Shown here piece by piece: positions 18,927 through 28,089 of a stretch of 64,000 nt of DNA (position 1 is the first letter of the stretch; every line of letters starts with the position of its first letter). The notes under the pieces are model-generated. The model saw only the letters and a list, made by a program, of their open reading frames with translations. It was not told the DNA's origin and made no database searches. This stretch comes from Chloroflexota bacterium. GTDB lineage: Bacteria; Chloroflexota; Dehalococcoidia; SM23-28-2; RBG-16-64-32. The translations under genes were made by a program, and so were the position numbers. The stretch is taken from contig JAJCYV010000026.1 of NCBI GenBank assembly GCA_029262695.1, forward strand, positions 56,381-120,380, in the 5' to 3' direction.

Positions 18927-19741
18927 GGCCGATTGAAGCGGGGCTCGCGCTTCTCGATGAAGGCGCGCACGAACTCCTTGTGCGCCGGACCCTTCTGGAC
19001 CTTGTAGAAGGCGCGGTCCTCTTCGGCAACGACCTTGTCGATGTCCTGCTCCACCATGTGGCGGTGGACCATGAGCTTGCCCTCCATCACGCACTCGAGC
19101 GGGTTGGCGGCGATGAGGTTGGCGACGGTCATCGCCTCGTCCATGAGGCGGTCGGGCGCGACGATGTCGTTGACGAGGCCCATCTGCGCGGCTTCCTCGG
19201 CCTCGATGATGCGCGCGGTGAGGACGAGGTCGAGCGCGTTGGGCAGGCCGACGATCTGCGCGAGGTAAGTCGTGCTGGCGACTTCGGGCGTGATGCCGAC
19301 GCGGATGAAGCGCATCGAGAAGCGGGCCTTCTCTGAGGCGATGCGGATATCCATCGGCAGCGTCATAGTGAGGCCGACGCCGATGGAGGGCCCGTTGACG
19401 GCGGCGATCAGGGGCTTGGAGCGGCGCAGGAAGGCCGCCAGGTGCTCTGCGCGGCGGGGCGGCGGATCGAGGTCGCTGCGCTGGCCGTTGCCGGACTCGC
19501 GGTTCTCGATGCTGCGATTGAAGCCCTTGATGTCGGCGCCCGCACAGAAGCCGCGCCCGGCGCCGGTGACGACGATGGCGCCGACGCCCGCGTCCTGGTT
19601 GCAGGCCTCGATGGCTTCAATGACCTCGTCACCCATGGCGTAGTTCCAGGCGTTGAGCTTGTCGGGCCGGTTTAGCGTGATCAGACCGACGCGGTCCCGC
19701 TGTTCGAAGAGGATGTACTCGTACGTCTTCGCTGTGACCAT
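18923..19741 (-). CDS. enoyl-CoA hydratase/isomerase family protein
   Basis: ITLNRPDKLNAWNYAMGDE, VVTGAGRGFCAGADIKGF, AAVNGPSIGVGLTMTLPMDIRIASEKARFSMRF; ATG 19741. Confidence 0.92.
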   Translation of the reverse strand: MVTAKTYEYILFEQRDRVGLITLNRPDKLNAWNYAMGDEVIEAIEACNQDAGVGAIVVTGAGRGFCAGADIKGFNRSIENRESGNGQRSDLDPPPRRAEHLAAFLRRSKPLIAAVNGPSIGVGLTMTLPMDIRIASEKARFSMRFIRVGITPEVASTTYLAQIVGLPNALDLVLTARIIEAEEAAQMGLVNDIVAPDRLMDEAMTVANLIAANPLECVMEGKLMVHRHMVEQDIDKVVAEEDRAFYKVQKGPAHKEFVRAFIEKREPRFNRP

Positions 19742-19893
19742 TGGGCGACTCCTTCCGCTTGCGGGGCGATGATAGTGCGCGCGGGGTGAGTTTACAAGCG
19801 GGGGCGGGATCGCTTGGTGCCGAACGGCCTCTTGAACGTCTCCCCCGCCGGCGTGGGATAATGCAGCGCGCCTGTTTGTAAGGAGAGATCGAA

Positions 19894-20553
19894 ATGACAA
19901 TCGCTGCAGAACCCCGCATCGTCGAAGCCACACCCGAGCACGTACCGTTCATCGCCTGGGTGACGTTGGAGGCGTTTCGCTCCCACCTTCCGCGCGGGTT
20001 CTGGGACTTCATGTTCTATGAGATGGACGAAGCGGGTAAGCTCAACTACCTGGAAACGCTGGTCGCGACGGAGCAGCGCCACTGGGCGCACTACTCGACG
20101 TTCCTGGTGGCGGAGGTCGAGGGTCAGCCGGTCTCGGCTCTCTGCGCCTACTTCGAAGACGAGCTGGGCGGGCCGACCATACGGCTAGCGGGCATGGAAG
20201 CAAACCAGAAGACAGGGCGGACGGAGGAACAGGCAGCCGCAGGCTTCGAACGCGCGATGACGATCATGAACGTCATCCCGGAGCACGTGGCGCGAGCCTG
20301 GATCGTCGAGAACGTGGCGACGTTGCCCGACTTCCGGCGCAGGGGACTCAGCGACCGCCTCATGGGCGCGATGCTCGATCGGGGCCGCGCGGCCGGAGCG
20401 TCGACGGCGGACATCAGCGTCTTCATCGGCAACGACGGCGCCCAGCGCGCGTACGAGAAGTGCGGGTTCAAGGCCGTCGCCGAGAAGCTCGATGAGGAGT
20501 TCGAAAGCGTGTATAAGACGCCCGGAGTGAGGACGCTTCGGCGAGCGATCTGA
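19894..20553 (+). CDS. GNAT family N-acetyltransferase
   Basis: WIVENVATLPDFRRRGLSDRLMGAMLDRGRAAGASTADISVFIGNDGAQRAYEKCGF. Confidence 0.88.
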   Translation: MTIAAEPRIVEATPEHVPFIAWVTLEAFRSHLPRGFWDFMFYEMDEAGKLNYLETLVATEQRHWAHYSTFLVAEVEGQPVSALCAYFEDELGGPTIRLAGMEANQKTGRTEEQAAAGFERAMTIMNVIPEHVARAWIVENVATLPDFRRRGLSDRLMGAMLDRGRAAGASTADISVFIGNDGAQRAYEKCGFKAVAEKLDEEFESVYKTPGVRTLRRAI

Positions 20554-20664
20554 GCGCGAAAGCGGCGCTTCGAACAGGCCATGTAGCGCTGCCGGCAGCG
20601 GGCTACGCGGGGGCGGGCACGTAGTATAGTGGGTGTTGTACGCATACCTAGCATGGAAGGGTAA

Positions 20665-22032
20665 ATGGTAACGAAGGACTCCGTAAACGACGAACGTGTC
20701 TATTACAACTTCGACGGGAAGATGCCGCCGGTCACCCTCGAAGACGAAGCCGCGCAGCTACCGGTCACAGACCTAGAACCGAAACTGCTCACCGATACCA
20801 CCCTGCGCGACGGTGCGCAGGACGCCCGCTTCGCGTTCTTCCCCAACGAGGCGCGACTCAAGTACGTGGACCTGCTGCACCAGCTGGACAACGGCAGCGG
20901 CCGCATCCACGCGATCGAAACGTTCATCTACCAGAAGCGAGACCTCTGGGTGCTGGAGAAGCTCCTGGAGCGCGGCTACGAGTACCCGAAGATCACGACC
21001 TGGATCCGCGCCAACCCGAAGGACGTTAAGGAGCTTTACGCGGCGACGGAAGGCCGTGTGACGGAAACGGGGATGCTGGCGTCGTCATCGGACCACCACA
21101 TCTTCGACAAGCTGGGTTTCAAATCGAAGGCAGAGGCGATCGAGAAGTACCTGAAGCCGATCATGACGGCGCTGGAGCACGGCATCACGCCGCGCGTTCA
21201 CCTGGAGGACGCGACGCGCGCCGACATCAACGGCTGGGTGATCCCGTTCATCCACACGGTGCTGGAGCAGACCGAGGGCCGCGCGAAGTTCCGGATCTGC
21301 GACACGATCGGCTGGGGGATCCCGGACGCGCACGCGGCGATGCCGCAGGGTGTCCCGAAGCTGATCTCGACGCTCTACCGGGAGACGGGCGCAGAGCTGG
21401 AGTTCCACGGCCACAACGACTTCGGCGTGGCGACGGCGAACTCGATCGCCGCGTGGCGCTACGGCTGCCGCAAGGTCAACGTTGCCTTTGCGGGCCTCGG
21501 TGAGCGCACGGGCAACACGTCGCTGGAGCAGATGCTGGTCAGCTACATCCGCCTTTACGGCGACCCGGGGTTCGACCTGACGATCCTGCCGCAGATGCGG
21601 GCGCTGGTTGAGGAGTCGCTAACGAACGTCGCGCGCAACGCGCCGGTGATCGGTGAGGTGTTCTCGACACAGGCGGGCATCCACCAGGCAGGCATCGAGC
21701 GGCAGGCTGAGGCCCCGGGCGGTCTGATCTACCTGGCGTATGATCCGGCGCTGGTCGGCAGCAAAGGCGCTGAGCGGCACCTGGTGGGCGCGCTGAGCGG
21801 GGCCGAAGGCATCGTTGCGATACTTAACGACGAGGCTGAGAAGCGCGGCGTCGAGGAACGGTTCACGGCGATGAGCCGCATCGTCAAGCAGATTTACGAC
21901 CGCGTGCAGGACGCCTACGATGGCCGTTACGACGAGGCGAGCGACCGCTGGGTCGACTACCGCGACGGGTTCTTCATGCCGGACGAGATCTGGCAGATCG
22001 CAGCCGAATCGCTCGGCATTGACAAGGAGTAG
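20665..22032 (+). CDS. DRE-TIM metallolyase; candidate Re-type citrate synthase / homocitrate synthase-like
   Basis: LTDTTLRDGAQDARFAFFPNE, GYEYPKITTWIRANPKD, TGMLASSSDHHIFDKLGF, EFHGHNDFGVATANSIAAW, FAGLGERTGNTSLEQ. Confidence 0.75.
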   Translation: MVTKDSVNDERVYYNFDGKMPPVTLEDEAAQLPVTDLEPKLLTDTTLRDGAQDARFAFFPNEARLKYVDLLHQLDNGSGRIHAIETFIYQKRDLWVLEKLLERGYEYPKITTWIRANPKDVKELYAATEGRVTETGMLASSSDHHIFDKLGFKSKAEAIEKYLKPIMTALEHGITPRVHLEDATRADINGWVIPFIHTVLEQTEGRAKFRICDTIGWGIPDAHAAMPQGVPKLISTLYRETGAELEFHGHNDFGVATANSIAAWRYGCRKVNVAFAGLGERTGNTSLEQMLVSYIRLYGDPGFDLTILPQMRALVEESLTNVARNAPVIGEVFSTQAGIHQAGIERQAEAPGGLIYLAYDPALVGSKGAERHLVGALSGAEGIVAILNDEAEKRGVEERFTAMSRIVKQIYDRVQDAYDGRYDEASDRWVDYRDGFFMPDEIWQIAAESLGIDKE

Positions 22033-22062
22033 CGCCAGGAGCGGTCCGCTCGAAAGGCCGAG

Positions 22063-23244
22063 ATGAAACGCCGATACGCTGAAATCGCCGGTTGGGGGAT
22101 GTACGTCCCGGAGCGGGTAGTCCCGAACGACACGTTCGTGACGATGGGGCTGGACACCTCCGACGAATGGATCTCCTCGCGCACGGGGATCGAGCGCCGG
22201 CGCGTCGTAGAGGCGGACGAGGCGACGTCGGACATGGCGACGAAGGCGGCGGTGCAGGCGATGGCCGTGGCCGGCCTGCACGCTGGAGACATCGACCTGA
22301 TCGTCGTCGCGACGTGCACGCCGGACCACGTGATGCCGGCGACGGCTTCGATCGTGCAGGACCGCCTGGGGATGCTGAACGCCGGGGCGATGGACCTGAA
22401 CGCGGCCTGCTCCGGGTTCGTTTACGCGCTGGCGACGGGCGCCGCACAGGTGGAATCGGGCCGCGCCAGGAACGTGCTGGTGATCGGCGCGGACGAGCTT
22501 TCGATCTACCTCAACTGGCAGGACCGCAACACATGCGTGCTCTTTGGAGACGGCGCCGGCGCGGTCGTGCTGCGCCAGGCACAGGAACCGGGGATCATGG
22601 GCTCGACGATGGGCTCGGACGGCTCCGGCGCCGGCCTCCTGACGATCAAGGGGGCGTCGCGCGTGCGGGCAAGCCGCAACGGCACCCCGAGCAGCTCCTC
22701 GAACGGCCACGAAGAGGCAGCCAACGGTGCGGCCGCGATGGCCGACGAGAGCTACTTGACGATGAATGGACCGCAGATCTTCCGCTGGGCGACGCAGATC
22801 ATGCCGCGTGCGGCGGAGCAGGTGATGGCGTCCTCCGGACTGACTCCCGAGGATATCTCGCTGTTCATTCCGCACCAGGCCAACCACCGCATCATGGAGG
22901 CGAGCGCCAGACGGCTGGGGCTGCCGCCGGAGAAGGTGTTCTCCAACGTGCGCGAATACGGGAACACGAGCGCGGCGTCGATCCCGATCGCGATGTGTGA
23001 GGCGCTGAGCGCCGGGCGTGTGGACGTCGGCGACTACGTGGTGCTCAGCAGCTTTGGCGCTGGCCTGTCCTGGGCGGCGCTGGCGCTGCGCTGGTCGGTG
23101 CCGATTCCGAGCCATGTTGCGCCGTGGGAGCCCATCCAGCGGCAGGTCGCGTCGCGCATGGCGGCGGTGCGCTCCGTGCTGCGGCGGGGCGAACGCTCCG
23201 TGCGCACGCGGATCGATAGGACGCTCGGTAAGAGCGAAGACTAA
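22063..23244 (+). CDS. fabH: 3-oxoacyl-ACP synthase III family protein
   Basis: TSDEWISSRTGIERRR, LNAACSGFVYAL, FGDGAGAVVL, FIPHQANHRIM, YGNTSAASIPIA; Ser/Asn/Ala-rich insertion near residue 210. Confidence 0.92.
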   Translation: MKRRYAEIAGWGMYVPERVVPNDTFVTMGLDTSDEWISSRTGIERRRVVEADEATSDMATKAAVQAMAVAGLHAGDIDLIVVATCTPDHVMPATASIVQDRLGMLNAGAMDLNAACSGFVYALATGAAQVESGRARNVLVIGADELSIYLNWQDRNTCVLFGDGAGAVVLRQAQEPGIMGSTMGSDGSGAGLLTIKGASRVRASRNGTPSSSSNGHEEAANGAAAMADESYLTMNGPQIFRWATQIMPRAAEQVMASSGLTPEDISLFIPHQANHRIMEASARRLGLPPEKVFSNVREYGNTSAASIPIAMCEALSAGRVDVGDYVVLSSFGAGLSWAALALRWSVPIPSHVAPWEPIQRQVASRMAAVRSVLRRGERSVRTRIDRTLGKSED

Positions 23245-25391
23245 GGCTGCGGCGCCGCGAACTCCTCACGGTCACGCCACTTGCGCAGGAAGCGATAGAA
23301 GTTGCGCTTGCTCAGGCGCTCTCGCTCGTCCGGTGGCGTCGCCAGCCAGTCGACGTGGTCGTGACGCCTGACGGGCAGCGCTGTATCGATGACAGCGCGG
23401 TAGCCGCGGCTGCGGACAGCGTAGCTGAAGTCGAGGTCAAGGTGGCGGTAGAAGCGGAACTTCTCGTCCAGCAGTCCGGCCTCGCTCAGTACGTCGCGGC
23501 GGAAGGCCATGAGGTAGCCCTCGACGGCATCGACATCGCCGGACGACTCCGCTTCTTCGAAGCTGCGCATATCGTCCGTGACGACGCCCCAGCGGCCGGC
23601 GACGCCGACCGTCTCGTCCTCAAGTAGCGGGCGGAGCGCGGCGAAGAGATCGCCGGTGACCTCGACGCTGGTGTCGAGGAGGACGACGCAGCGGCCGCGG
23701 GCCTGGCGAAGCGCGACGTTGCGACCGCCCGCGGTGCCGAGGAAGTGGTCGGCGCGGAAGAAGCGCATCTCCTCGGCGGCCTCGTCAAGCTTGCCGGCCA
23801 CAGGCGCGCACTCTTCCGGGAAGCCGTTGTCGACGACGATCACCTCACCGGCGTCACCGAGCCAGGCCCGGGCCGAAGAGACACAACGCTGCAGCTCCTC
23901 GCAGCCGCGCCGCGCGACGACGCCGACAGTGAAGTCGAGGGCGGGCTTTTCGTCCAGTCGCGAGCTGACGTCCGCGCTGGAGGCGATGTTGCCGGCGTCT
24001 TGCTTCCACGCCGGCACGGGCAGAACGGCGGTCCCGGGGCGGTCGTCGCGCACCTCGAACCCCATGTCGATGATCTGGCCGCGGATGCTGTCGGCGGCGT
24101 CCCAGCGTCTGGCCTTGCGGTGCTGGTGGCGCTCACGTACGAGTTCGGCGACTTCGCCGGTTACCTGCAGCGGGGCGGGCGCCGTCGCCAGATCGAGGCC
24201 GAGGAGGCGGTCGAAGTCCATGAGCAGCTCTCGCTTGATGGGGCCGGGCAGAGATGAGCGGGCGACGCGCCAGGCGACGGCGAGCGCGGCCGGGATGTTG
24301 AGTCCGTCGCGGGCGGCGTCCCAGAAGGCGGCGCGCCGCTTCTCGCCCTCGGCGCGCGCCTTCTTGGTGAGGCGGCCGCTGGCGCTGTGAGTGGCGAGGC
24401 GCAGGCGGTTGAGGCCGCGCTGGGCGGCACGAAGGGAAGCCGGGGTGAAGTTGAGGCGTGAGCCGTGGTGGGCGGTGGCGCAGAGGTAGCGAAAAGCCAG
24501 CGGGTCGAAGCCGCGGCGGTCGAGGTCGGAGACGAGGTATACGTTTCCGGTGGACTTCGCCATCTTAACGCCGTCGACGAGCAGGTGCTGGCCGTGCACC
24601 CAGTGGCGGACGTGCTGGCGGCCGAGTACGGACTCGCTCTGCGCGATCTCATCCTCGTGGTGCGGAAAGATGTTGTCGACGCCGCCGGTGTGGAAGTCGA
24701 TCTCGTCGCCGAGGACGGAGGCGACGATGGCGGAGCATTCGATGTGCCAGCCGGGGAAGCCATCGCCCCAGGGGCTCTCCCACTTGAGTGCGCGGCCGGG
24801 CTCGGCGGCCTTCCAGAGAGCAAAGTCGCGGGGGACGCGCTTGAGGGGGTCGGGCTCGGCGCGGTCGCCCTCCTGCAGGTCTTCGGACTGCTGATGAGAG
24901 AGCTTTCCGTACCCGGGGAAGCTGCTGACGCTGAAGTAGACGTTGCCGCCGGCCTCGTAGGCGCAGGAAGAGTCGACGAGCGACTTGACCATGTCGACCA
25001 TCGCCGGCACGTGGTGCGTCGCCTTCGGGAAGTCGGCGGCGGGCAGGATGTTCAGCTTCGCTTCGTCGGCGAGGAAGGCGTCCGTGTAGAAGCGGGCGAT
25101 CTCCGTGGCCGGCTTGCCTTCGGCGCGCGCGGCGGCGATGATCCGGTCCTCCTCTTGTTCGAGCTGGCCCTCGCGCATATGGCCAACGTCTGTGATGTTC
25201 TTGACGTGGTGCACGGTGTATCCGTCGGCCTCCAGCAGGCGGCGCAGCCAGTCCGCCATGAGGTACGAGCGCAGGTTGCCGATGTGAGAGTAGCGGTAGA
25301 CGGTGGGCCCGCAGGAGTAGAGGCGGACGCGGCCCGACTGAAGCGGAGCGAACTCCTCCTTCTGGCGGGTCAGCGTGTCGTAGATGCGCAT
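23241..25391 (-). CDS. cysS: cysteinyl-tRNA synthetase fused to a C-terminal GT2-type glycosyltransferase
   Basis: CysS: YSCGPTVYRYSHIGNLRSY, HIECSAIVASVLGDEIDFHTGGVDNIFPHHEDEIAQSE, KMAKSTGN. C-terminal ~232 aa: VIVVDNGF, FLGTAGGRNVALRQARGRCVVLLDTSVEV, YRHLDLDFSYAVRSRGYR. Confidence 0.9.
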   Translation of the reverse strand: MRIYDTLTRQKEEFAPLQSGRVRLYSCGPTVYRYSHIGNLRSYLMADWLRRLLEADGYTVHHVKNITDVGHMREGQLEQEEDRIIAAARAEGKPATEIARFYTDAFLADEAKLNILPAADFPKATHHVPAMVDMVKSLVDSSCAYEAGGNVYFSVSSFPGYGKLSHQQSEDLQEGDRAEPDPLKRVPRDFALWKAAEPGRALKWESPWGDGFPGWHIECSAIVASVLGDEIDFHTGGVDNIFPHHEDEIAQSESVLGRQHVRHWVHGQHLLVDGVKMAKSTGNVYLVSDLDRRGFDPLAFRYLCATAHHGSRLNFTPASLRAAQRGLNRLRLATHSASGRLTKKARAEGEKRRAAFWDAARDGLNIPAALAVAWRVARSSLPGPIKRELLMDFDRLLGLDLATAPAPLQVTGEVAELVRERHQHRKARRWDAADSIRGQIIDMGFEVRDDRPGTAVLPVPAWKQDAGNIASSADVSSRLDEKPALDFTVGVVARRGCEELQRCVSSARAWLGDAGEVIVVDNGFPEECAPVAGKLDEAAEEMRFFRADHFLGTAGGRNVALRQARGRCVVLLDTSVEVTGDLFAALRPLLEDETVGVAGRWGVVTDDMRSFEEAESSGDVDAVEGYLMAFRRDVLSEAGLLDEKFRFYRHLDLDFSYAVRSRGYRAVIDTALPVRRHDHVDWLATPPDERERLSKRNFYRFLRKWRDREEFAAPQP

Positions 25392-25434
25392 AGCAGGGCG
25401 GTCGAGACGCTCACGGCGCCCCTCAGGTGATCTC

Positions 25435-25665
25435 TCAGCCGTGTTCGCCTTCCCACCCCAGTTCAACCCGGCCATCCTCCCAGATGATGACGGGGACGGC
25501 CATGGAGTAGTCGAGCGCCTCTTCCCACCAGTCGGCGTTCTCGTCCACGCGGCGCTCTTCGAAGACGACTCCGCGATCACGGAGAGCGGCGACGGCCTTG
25601 TCGCTGACTTCGCAGTTTCGCAGGGTGTAGACGGTGACGGACACGGGCGATTCCTTGTCCGACAA
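25435..25665 (-). CDS. glutaredoxin-like protein (CxxS-type site)
   Basis: VTVYTLRNCEVSDKAVAALRDRGVVFEERRVDEN...AVPVIIWEDGR. Confidence 0.75.
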   Translation of the reverse strand: MSDKESPVSVTVYTLRNCEVSDKAVAALRDRGVVFEERRVDENADWWEEALDYSMAVPVIIWEDGRVELGWEGEHG

Positions 25666-25678
25666 TCTTAGCAGGCCC

Positions 25679-27070
25679 TTAGACTTTCATGTTCTTCCAC
25701 TTCCCGCGCCGGAAGCGGAAGAACATGATCGTCGCGCGAACGCTAATGTCGCTGATCGCAGCCAGCCAGGCACCCGGCACGCCCAGCCCGAAGGTGATCG
25801 CCAGGAGGTATGCAGGGATGAGGCGCACGATCCACGTACAGCCGGCCATGATGTAGAGCACGGCGCGGGTATCGCCGGCGCCACGCAGGCTGCCCGACAG
25901 TGAGAGGCTGACGGCGAGTCCAGGCATGGCGAAAGCGAAGATGAACATCAGCTTGCGACCGATATCGACAACCTCGTCGGCACCCTCGCCGCCGACGAAG
26001 ATCGAGGTGATCTGGCCACCGAGAGTCATGAGGATGACGGCGACCGCCCCCATGAAGACGAGTGAGTAGCGCATCGTCATGTAGGAGGCCTTCTCGGCGA
26101 GGTCCGGGCGCTGAGCGCCCAACGATTGGCCAACGATCGCCGACGTCGCGATGCTGAGCGCGAAGCCGATGTTGAAGGTAAGCGTCTGCATCGCCAGCGT
26201 GACGCCGTGAGCGGCCAGCGCCGTCGTGCCGAGCGAGGCGATGATGCGCGTGTAGATCATGAAGGCGACGTTGAACTGCGCCTGCTCCAGGCCCGCGGGG
26301 ACGCCGACGTTGAGGATGCGCCGGGCATCGGCACCGTTGAAAGCGCCTTGCCGGAAGGGAATCCAGCTGAGAGAGCGCTGGCCGGACATCAGCACACCGG
26401 CGACGAGGAAAGCGCCGACGATGCCGGCGATCGTGAAGCCGAGCCCGGAACCGAGCACATCCAGCTTCGGGAACGGACCGGGGCCGTTGATCAGGGCGTA
26501 GGCAAAGAAGCCGTTGACGACGTTGATGACCAGGCCTACGACCATCGGCGATCTCGTATCGCCGGCGCCCTGCTGAGCGGCGTTGCCGGCGAAGACGAAC
26601 GAGAAGAACGGCAGGCCGAAGGCGAGGCCCCTCAGGTACTCGGTGCCTTCACTCTGCGCCTTGGGTTCGGCGCCGAGCACACCGAGTATCCAGCCGCCGA
26701 ACAACAGCATCGCCACCATCATGAGCACGCCCCAGGCGACGGCCAGCACGAGTATCGTCTGCATGACCTTCGAGGCATCGCGGGATTCGCCGGCGCCGAC
26801 GAGGCGGGCGATGACGGCCGTGGCGCCAACGCCTACGGCCATCATGCCGCTCAAGGAGAACCAGAGCAGAAGGCCACCCAGACGAACGCCGGCGAGCGCG
26901 TCTTCGCCCAGGTGGCCAACGAGCGCGGTGTCTACGAGCTGGACCATGGCGAAGCTGCCCTGCTGGACAATGACCGGCCAAGCCAATCGGATGATCGAAC
27001 CGCGGAGGTCCTTCTCGTCGATTAGCCCGGGTGCAGCGTTGCCTGGGGCGTCGGAAGGTTTGTCAGACAT
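25679..27070 (-). CDS. MATE family efflux transporter
   Basis: 463 aa, ~12 TM; LAWPVIVQQGSFAMVQLVDTALVGHLG, GNAAQQGAGDTRSPM. Confidence 0.93.
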   Translation of the reverse strand: MSDKPSDAPGNAAPGLIDEKDLRGSIIRLAWPVIVQQGSFAMVQLVDTALVGHLGEDALAGVRLGGLLLWFSLSGMMAVGVGATAVIARLVGAGESRDASKVMQTILVLAVAWGVLMMVAMLLFGGWILGVLGAEPKAQSEGTEYLRGLAFGLPFFSFVFAGNAAQQGAGDTRSPMVVGLVINVVNGFFAYALINGPGPFPKLDVLGSGLGFTIAGIVGAFLVAGVLMSGQRSLSWIPFRQGAFNGADARRILNVGVPAGLEQAQFNVAFMIYTRIIASLGTTALAAHGVTLAMQTLTFNIGFALSIATSAIVGQSLGAQRPDLAEKASYMTMRYSLVFMGAVAVILMTLGGQITSIFVGGEGADEVVDIGRKLMFIFAFAMPGLAVSLSLSGSLRGAGDTRAVLYIMAGCTWIVRLIPAYLLAITFGLGVPGAWLAAISDISVRATIMFFRFRRGKWKNMKV

Positions 27071-27210
27071 GGGCCTGGGGGAGCCGAGGGCTCGAAATCT
27101 CAGGTTAGGGCATGGCAGTGTTAGCTGGAACCCGCCGCCTGACGCCTAAATGTGACGCAACTCACGCCCGCCCGGCGCGTCTGTAGTAATGAGGTCAATC
27201 AGACCGGAGG

Positions 27211-28056
27211 ATGACTGTGCGCCTAGTGAAATCGTCAGATGAGATCGCCGCGATCCAATCGCTGTACACGCGCGCCCACTTCCTTGGTGTGCGCCAGGTG
27301 GCCGTGTACTTCGAATCGACGGCGGAGGCGATGCGGGAGATCCTGCCGCCGCCCCTTGAGCCGACGCCCGATCCAACGGGTGTGGTCCGGTTCGCCGAGA
27401 TCGGCAACTCGAACTGTATGGGCAGCTTCAACGGGGGCGGTGTCTACCTCCGCGCGCGCTATCAGGACATCACGGGGTATTACTGCGTCGCCGCGCCGCG
27501 CTCGACGGCCGATGCGGCGACAGTGGGACGCGAGATCTTCGGCGAGCCGACGAAGCTGGCAAGAGTTGTCTTCGACACGACGAACGAGCACGTCTGGGCC
27601 CACGCCGAAAGGCACGAGGTCCGCTACCTGAGTGTCCGTGGCCGCTTCGACGAGGAGGCTGAGACGGGCCGCGACGATTTCTCCAGCTTCCATTTCAAGT
27701 TCCTGCCCCGCAGCGACGGCGCCGGCTTCGACTGCCCGCCGCGTCTCCTGCACGTGACTTCGACGCTCAACGCGACCGCCGCCAAGCGCGGCCGCGGCGA
27801 GCTGGTCTTCCGCGAGTCCGCGCACGACCCGCTGGCCGACATTCCGGTGCGCCAGGTGGTGAAGGCGGTCTACAGCGAGGGGCAATCGTATGCGACCGGG
27901 CACGTCCTCTGTGAGGTCGATCCGGAGGCGTTCCTGCCCTACTCCTTCGCTCGGAACGACGCTCTCGATCTGCTTGCCGAGAACAGCGTCCTCCACGGGC
28001 AGGCGTCACGGACGACGCGGGACGGCCGTGGCCAGTGGCGCAAAATCAGCGACTGA
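27211..28056 (+). CDS. acetoacetate decarboxylase family protein
   Basis: YCVAAPRSTADAATVGREIFGEPTKLARVVFD, FKFLPR context typical of the ADC fold. Confidence 0.7.
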   Translation: MTVRLVKSSDEIAAIQSLYTRAHFLGVRQVAVYFESTAEAMREILPPPLEPTPDPTGVVRFAEIGNSNCMGSFNGGGVYLRARYQDITGYYCVAAPRSTADAATVGREIFGEPTKLARVVFDTTNEHVWAHAERHEVRYLSVRGRFDEEAETGRDDFSSFHFKFLPRSDGAGFDCPPRLLHVTSTLNATAAKRGRGELVFRESAHDPLADIPVRQVVKAVYSEGQSYATGHVLCEVDPEAFLPYSFARNDALDLLAENSVLHGQASRTTRDGRGQWRKISD

Positions 28057-28089
28057 CGCATCGCCGGCGCTTGCCCTCCCGCTCCGCTC

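Noticed and set aside
21619-23115. 498-aa minus-strand ORF
   Set aside because: Antisense to the DRE-TIM gene and fabH.
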